Source: JAGMES01 sp023128035 (GTDB taxonomy: Bacteria; Bacillota; Halanaerobiia; DY22613). From it: a DNA stretch of 64,000 nt. Positions 59,960-64,000 of this stretch are shown here, piece by piece. How positions within the stretch are numbered: position 1 is the stretch's first letter; the number at the start of each line of letters is the position of its first letter. The notes beneath the pieces are model-generated. The model was not told the origin of the DNA. It saw nothing but the letters and a program-made list of their open reading frames with translations, and searched no databases. The translations under genes and the position numbers were made by a program. The stretch lies in NCBI GenBank assembly GCA_030627905.1, contig DAOVRZ010000008.1, forward strand, positions 19,819 to 83,818, read 5' to 3'.

Positions 59960-61516
59960 ATGAACAATACTTACAAAGAAAAAATAAATAAGGCTCGAGA
60001 GATTGTCAATAATCCTGATCTAACCTATCAACAACGCAAACATAACTTGGCATTACTTGCTGAGGAATTATTAGATTATCCTTCTTTGAATAAAGAAGCA
60101 AAAGTAGCCCTGGATGAAAGAGTTATCTGTGATATTTTTGAAGGAAATGCACCTTTTAGACCAAGATATATCTTACCTGATTATAAAAAAGCTTTAAAAC
60201 AGGGAAGTACTTTTTTGGAATTAGAACTACCTAATGATCTAGCAGAAGCATTGAATTTTTTGACTATCTTATATGCACATGTTCCTTCTATAACAGGTTT
60301 TCCAGTTTATTTAGGAGATATTGATCATTTGCTGACACCATTTACTGAGGGAGTCTCAGATGATGATCTTTATAAACAGTTAAAACTTTTCTGGCGCGGA
60401 GTAGATAGAATGCTTCCAGATGCTTTTGTCCACGCTAACTTAGGCCCTAAGGATACGAGAGTTGGACGGATGATCTTTCAGATTGAACGTGAATTAAGAC
60501 AGGTTGTTCCGAATCTTACTTTAAAATATGATCCTGTGGTAACATCTGATGGACTTCTTTTGGAAGCTGTGAAGACCGTTTTAGCTGTTGGTAAACCACA
60601 CTTTGCAAATCATTCCATGAATGTTGAAGATTTAGGTGAACAATATGCTGTAGTGAGTTGTTATAATACACTCAAAATTGGTGGGGGATCACATACATTG
60701 GTACGACTAAATTTAAGAAGAACAGTAGATAGACATGAAGGAGATATTGAGGCATACCTGAGAGAGACTTTACCACATTATGTGGAACTGACTCTACAGG
60801 TGATTGAAGCAAGGAATAAATATCTTGTGGAAGAAGCTAAATTCTTTGAACATGATTTTCTAGCAACTGAGGGGCTTATTAGTCTAGATCAGTTCTCAGC
60901 AATGTTTGGTATTTTTGGTTTAGCTGAATCTGTGAATCTTTTACTAAAATCTGTGGGCAAATCAGGTATCTATGGTCAGGATGAAGAAGCAAATTTGCTT
61001 TCGTATCAGATTACAGATACTATTGCTAAGATTTTGAAAGAAAGGCCAGTCGCGTATTGTGAAGGAAATGGCGGAAGGGCATTTTTCCATTCCCAATCTG
61101 GAATTGATTTGGATCTGGATGCGACTGCTGGAACCAGGATTCCAATTGGAGATGAGCCAGAGGATTTATTCAAGCATATTATGGCGGTAGCGCCCCATCA
61201 TCAAAAATTTAATGCTGGGATCAGTGATATTTTTAATTTTGAAAATACAGCTAAAAACAATCCGCAAGCTATTATGGATATAATCAAAGGAGCCTTTAAA
61301 CTTAAGATGCGTGACTTTACTTTAAATCTGGCTGATAGTGAATTTGTACGAGTAACAGGTTATTTGGTTCGTCGTTCTGATCTTGAAGAATTTAGAAAAG
61401 AAAATCGCTCACGCTATGATAGTACAGTTTTAGGTTATAATGCGATTGAGAATCAAGGACTTTTTAATCGGAAGAAAAGAGTGATTAGCAATGAGCAAAA
61501 TTCAGGGGCTCGTTAG
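59960..61516 (+). CDS. yjjI: YjjI-family glycyl-radical enzyme
   Basis: This 518-aa protein is a short glycyl-radical enzyme of the YjjI type, whose reaction is not established to my knowledge. The radical glycine is in VRVTGYLVRR (G467), and the likely catalytic cysteine is in VVSCYNTLKIGGGSHTL (C234). The N-terminal half of larger family members is missing, as is normal for YjjI. AGGAGGCAG lies ahead of the ATG. The partner activase gene yjjW overlaps its end by 26 nt. It needs anaerobic conditions like HypD at 17 kb, so the window carries two distinct glycyl-radical systems. Confidence 0.9.
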   Translation: MNNTYKEKINKAREIVNNPDLTYQQRKHNLALLAEELLDYPSLNKEAKVALDERVICDIFEGNAPFRPRYILPDYKKALKQGSTFLELELPNDLAEALNFLTILYAHVPSITGFPVYLGDIDHLLTPFTEGVSDDDLYKQLKLFWRGVDRMLPDAFVHANLGPKDTRVGRMIFQIERELRQVVPNLTLKYDPVVTSDGLLLEAVKTVLAVGKPHFANHSMNVEDLGEQYAVVSCYNTLKIGGGSHTLVRLNLRRTVDRHEGDIEAYLRETLPHYVELTLQVIEARNKYLVEEAKFFEHDFLATEGLISLDQFSAMFGIFGLAESVNLLLKSVGKSGIYGQDEEANLLSYQITDTIAKILKERPVAYCEGNGGRAFFHSQSGIDLDLDATAGTRIPIGDEPEDLFKHIMAVAPHHQKFNAGISDIFNFENTAKNNPQAIMDIIKGAFKLKMRDFTLNLADSEFVRVTGYLVRRSDLEEFRKENRSRYDSTVLGYNAIENQGLFNRKKRVISNEQNSGAR

Positions 61517-62351
61517 TAAAATTATTCGTTTTAGTTCTGTTGATGGCCCGGGGAATCGTCTGGTGATCTTTCTTCAGGGTTGTAACATGAACTGTATTAG
61601 TTGTCATAATCCTCACACCATCGGTATTTGTAATTATTGTGGAATTTGCATAGATGAGTGTCCGGTTAAAGCTTTGAAACTTGAAGATGATTCCAAAAGA
61701 ATTATTTTTGATGATACAGTTTGTGTAAATTGTGATTATTGTCTTAAAGTTTGTCCTATGAGCAGTAATCCTCGTGCACGCTGGATGACTATTGACGAAA
61801 TTATAGAAGAGATTGGCCCTGTTGCTCCCTTTTTATCTGGAATTACTATATCTGGAGGAGAGGCTACACAGCAGATTGATTTTGTGAAAGAAGTTTTTAC
61901 TGCTATAAAAGGAGATAGTGAGCTTTCTTTTCTGACAAATTTTATTGATAGTAATGGAACTGCTACTATTGATCAATGGGAATCGCTGTTGCCTGTAATG
62001 GATGGAGCGATGATAGATTTGAAGGCTCTTGATTCAAAGGTGCATTTTGAGTTAACCGGGATTGATAATGAGAGTGTTCTGGCAACAATTTCTTATTTGT
62101 ATAGTAGAGGAAAACTTCATGAAGTCAGGTTATTAATTATTTCTGGGATTAATGATGAAGAGAAGTTGATCAAAGATACTGTAAAGTATCTGGCAGGGGT
62201 TGGTAAGGATATTCGAGTTAGATTGATACCATTTAGACAGCATGGGGTAAGAGAAGAGTATGGTCATTTGAAAGAGACTGACCTTGAGATGATGGGGAAG
62301 ATTAAAGATGTTTTTTTGAGGGAAGGATTTAGGGATGTTTATATAACTTAG
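61491..62351 (+). CDS. yjjW: YjjW-family glycyl-radical enzyme activase
   Basis: This 286-aa radical SAM enzyme activates YjjI. The cluster motif is LQGCNMNCISCHNPH, followed by a ferredoxin insert (CNYCGICIDEC and CVNCDYCLKVC), GGEATQQ for SAM binding and IPFRQHGVREEYGH near the end. It starts inside the yjjI 3' end (ATG 61491 behind AAAAGAG), so translation is coupled. The pairing of this activase type with YjjI is the usual arrangement. Confidence 0.9.
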   Translation: MSKIQGLVSKIIRFSSVDGPGNRLVIFLQGCNMNCISCHNPHTIGICNYCGICIDECPVKALKLEDDSKRIIFDDTVCVNCDYCLKVCPMSSNPRARWMTIDEIIEEIGPVAPFLSGITISGGEATQQIDFVKEVFTAIKGDSELSFLTNFIDSNGTATIDQWESLLPVMDGAMIDLKALDSKVHFELTGIDNESVLATISYLYSRGKLHEVRLLIISGINDEEKLIKDTVKYLAGVGKDIRVRLIPFRQHGVREEYGHLKETDLEMMGKIKDVFLREGFRDVYIT

Positions 62352-62382
62352 GGGTAGAGAAAATAGAATAGTTGGTTTTAAG

Positions 62383-62423
62383 AAAAGCGTCTGAGACTTT
62401 GTTTAAGTTTCAGACGTTTTTTT
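62383..62423 (+). terminator. Intrinsic terminator after yjjW
   Basis: GCGTCTGAGAC pairs imperfectly with GTTTCAGACGT, with T7 after it. Confidence 0.75.
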
Positions 62424-62631
62424 GTGAAGAAATTAAAATTATCAACAGTAAAACAAAAATTCAAATATTTTTTTGAAATTTCAACAAAATAGAAGGAAAA
62501 CGTCTATTTATGCAGTATAATAAAGAGTGTATGTTAATAAAATATAAAAAAGAAAATAATAGAAAACGAATATCAAAATTGTTTTAATTATTTTTATTTA
62601 TATATAACATTTCAAGATTAAACAGGGGGGA

Positions 62632-62802
62632 ATGGTATGTCAAAAAATAAGTATACCTGAAGTATGGAAACACTCCTAGAGGTATCCTACACAACGAGTT
62701 CCAGTACATAGAGTAGTAAAAAATAGTTATCATGTTATATTGTTAATTGTATTCTCTTATTGTCTACAGTCAATTCGTTTTTTGCGTATTATGTTATTTT
62801 AG
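62632..62802 (+). pseudogene. Possible small membrane-protein remnant
   Basis: A frame from ATG 62632 reads SIPEVWKHS-stop(62677)-RYPTQRVPVHRVVKNSYHV and then a hydrophobic stretch (ILLIVFSYCL) to a stop at 62800. A GGGGGG site lies ahead. The family is unknown. Nothing else is recognised in 62424-62836. Confidence 0.25.
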
Positions 62803-62836
62803 ATGATTTTTATCATAATAAAGGGAGGTATATGCG

Positions 62837-63296
62837 GTGAGAAAAATGAAATTTATTAGATTTTGTGTTCTTTCAATTATGTTTGTTTTTTGATTTCGCA
62901 GGTAGTTTTAGCTTCTGCTTATACGACACCTAGTACAAGTACTAATGCAACTACTGGGATTATAACATATAAACAGACCGCCTTTACAAATAATACTGTA
63001 GCAAAAGGCTATTGATACCTATTTCAAAGAAATCATATGTAAGTGCAACTTTAAAAGTTACAAATCAATCGGGTTGTAACACAAAAGTATATCTTCAAAA
63101 AAAGCTTAAAAATGGTAGGTCTTATGAAACAGTTGGCGATGCATATGTTATCAAAACGAGTGGAACCAGAACACTGACTAAAACTTGGTCTGGAATTTTA
63201 GATCCAACGAATTATGATTATTATATTTACACATACGCACATAAAGGATTATTTGGTTATTCTGCCCCAAGTGCAACAATTACTATTAAGACATAG
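62837..63296 (+). pseudogene. Small secreted beta-rich protein, broken by two single-base losses
   Basis: GTG 62837 with GGGAGGT upstream starts a signal peptide (MKFIRFCVLSIMFV). Loss of one T from a run of seven (now six, near 62890) puts the continuation FLISQVVLASAYTTPST in another frame. A second missing T near 63013 moves the rest (IPISKKSYVSATLKVTNQSG to SATITIKT) to a third frame ending at 63296. Restoring both Ts would give about 150 residues with an Ig-like or beta-sandwich look (KTSGTRTLTKTWSG). An in-frame continuation after the stop, FKLTYDEDGGHGTVKLY, may be a further fragment. Confidence 0.6.
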
Positions 63297-63379
63297 TTTA
63301 AATTAACTTATGATGAGGATGGTGGTCATGGCACTGTAAAGTTATACAAAAATGGTAGCTATCATGGTTTTCATTCTTT

Positions 63380-63600
63380 GAAGTTAGTTTAAGGTAGAAT
63401 TGTTTACCAGTTAATACTTTCCATCTTTCTGAAATAAGAATTTCGGCTTCTTCTGTAATTGACTGTGCTTCTTGTGAAGCTACACCAAAACGAGTGGGTG
63501 TTTGTGTAATAGCCATTGATAAAAGATTTTGGACTAACTGACCGAACCAGAGTGTTAACGTTTTGTGGATGAATTTTTATTCTGCCCATAATAGTACCTC
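63380..63600 (-). pseudogene. Frameshifted small protein, possibly WXG100-like
   Basis: ATG at about 63580 on the minus strand (GAGGTACT ahead) gives MGRIKIHPQNVNTLVRS. One base shift gives GQLVQNLLSMAITQTPTRFG, then ITEEAEILISERWKVLTGKQ and a tail. The combined helical pattern and length recall type VII secretion (WXG100) substrates, but the WxG turn is not evident. From 63600 to the window end I see only AT-rich sequence with short, interrupted frames. Confidence 0.3.
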
Positions 63601-64000
63601 TTTTCAATGTACTTCTTCTATTTAGAATTATATCCTGAGAGTGTTTGGAAATCAAATCTAATATAACGTGAAATTTAGGTGATTCTGTATATAACAATTG
63701 ATGATGGATCTTTGCGGGGGGTATCGAGTAATTGGAGTTTCAACCGTGACTCTACAATTAAAGTATAATATTACTATTAATAGAGTAATGTTTAATGATT
63801 TTCAAAAAAATATTAGTTAGATGAATTTAAATTAGTTATTGCTTATTTTAAAAAATCCTTAAATAGTCTCTCGGAATAAATAATGAGTTTGCAGGTGATT
63901 TGTAATAATTTAACTGGGAATTGCAATGATTTCTTATGAACATCTGAAGAAATATAAAAAACCAGAAAAATGGGTATGACAAAAAGACCTATGTGATTGA

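Noticed and set aside
1..64000. tRNA, rRNA or a riboswitch
   Set aside because: I saw no cloverleaf with a conserved T-loop, no rRNA segments and no known riboswitch core; a covariance-model scan would be decisive.

Overview
The window is AT-rich, with Gram-positive style ribosome-binding sites, frequent GTG/TTG starts and textbook TTGAxx-17-TATAAT promoters. It carries O2-sensitive glycyl-radical enzymes, a three-piece glutamate synthase, AddAB recombination nuclease, a CotF-like spore coat protein, and many secreted cell-wall enzymes. This points to an anaerobic, probably endospore-forming, low-GC Firmicute. A Halanaerobiales-type clostridium is my best guess, but there is no rRNA here to settle it.

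Region by region. (1) 1-12.3 kb is the 3' part of a giant hybrid PKS-NRPS gene, KS-AT0-ACP-C-A-PCP twice plus a terminal thioesterase. Both acyltransferase regions lack the serine nucleophile, and the second PKS half keeps only the N-terminal stub of a ketoreductase. (2) 12.5-15.9 kb is a promoter-driven split glutamate synthase operon. (3) 16.0-19.3 kb is a trans-4-hydroxyproline dehydratase (HypD) with its radical SAM activase. (4) 19.3-30.5 kb mixes intact genes (phosphoesterase, LD-carboxypeptidase, SpoU methyltransferase, VanY-type carboxypeptidase, a repeat protein, a GNAT fusion) with many broken gene fragments and dispersed repeats. (5) 30.5-33.3 kb is a compact two-radical-SAM RiPP locus. 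It has its own consensus promoter and an uncatalogued 34-residue acidic, double-cysteine precursor gene lying between two SPASM enzymes; this is the most interesting system in the window. (6) 33.6-39.2 kb holds a frameshifted clostripain-like lipoprotein, a truncated TipAS protein, RtcB and transporter fragments, and tandem HD-GYP genes. (7) 39.2-48.2 kb encodes CapA-LysM, CotF-like, epimerase, DUF212, subtilase, M42 peptidase, MFS and DUF1232 proteins, with two copies of a MITE-like element. (8) 48.3-57.6 kb is addB-addA, an anchored beta-propeller-like protein and CheW. (9) 57.7-62.4 kb is a SEC-C/TPR protein on the minus strand and the yjjI-yjjW glycyl-radical pair. (10) 62.4-64 kb is mostly decayed coding sequence.

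Three non-coding themes recur. There are strong intrinsic terminators between most units. There are dispersed palindromic repeats of at least three families. There is also an unusual density of single-base lesions (lost A or T in homopolymers, in-frame stops), which reads either as active gene decay or as uncorrected sequencing error. Positions and motifs were read by eye from the sequence. Family names rest on motif recognition, not on database searches.
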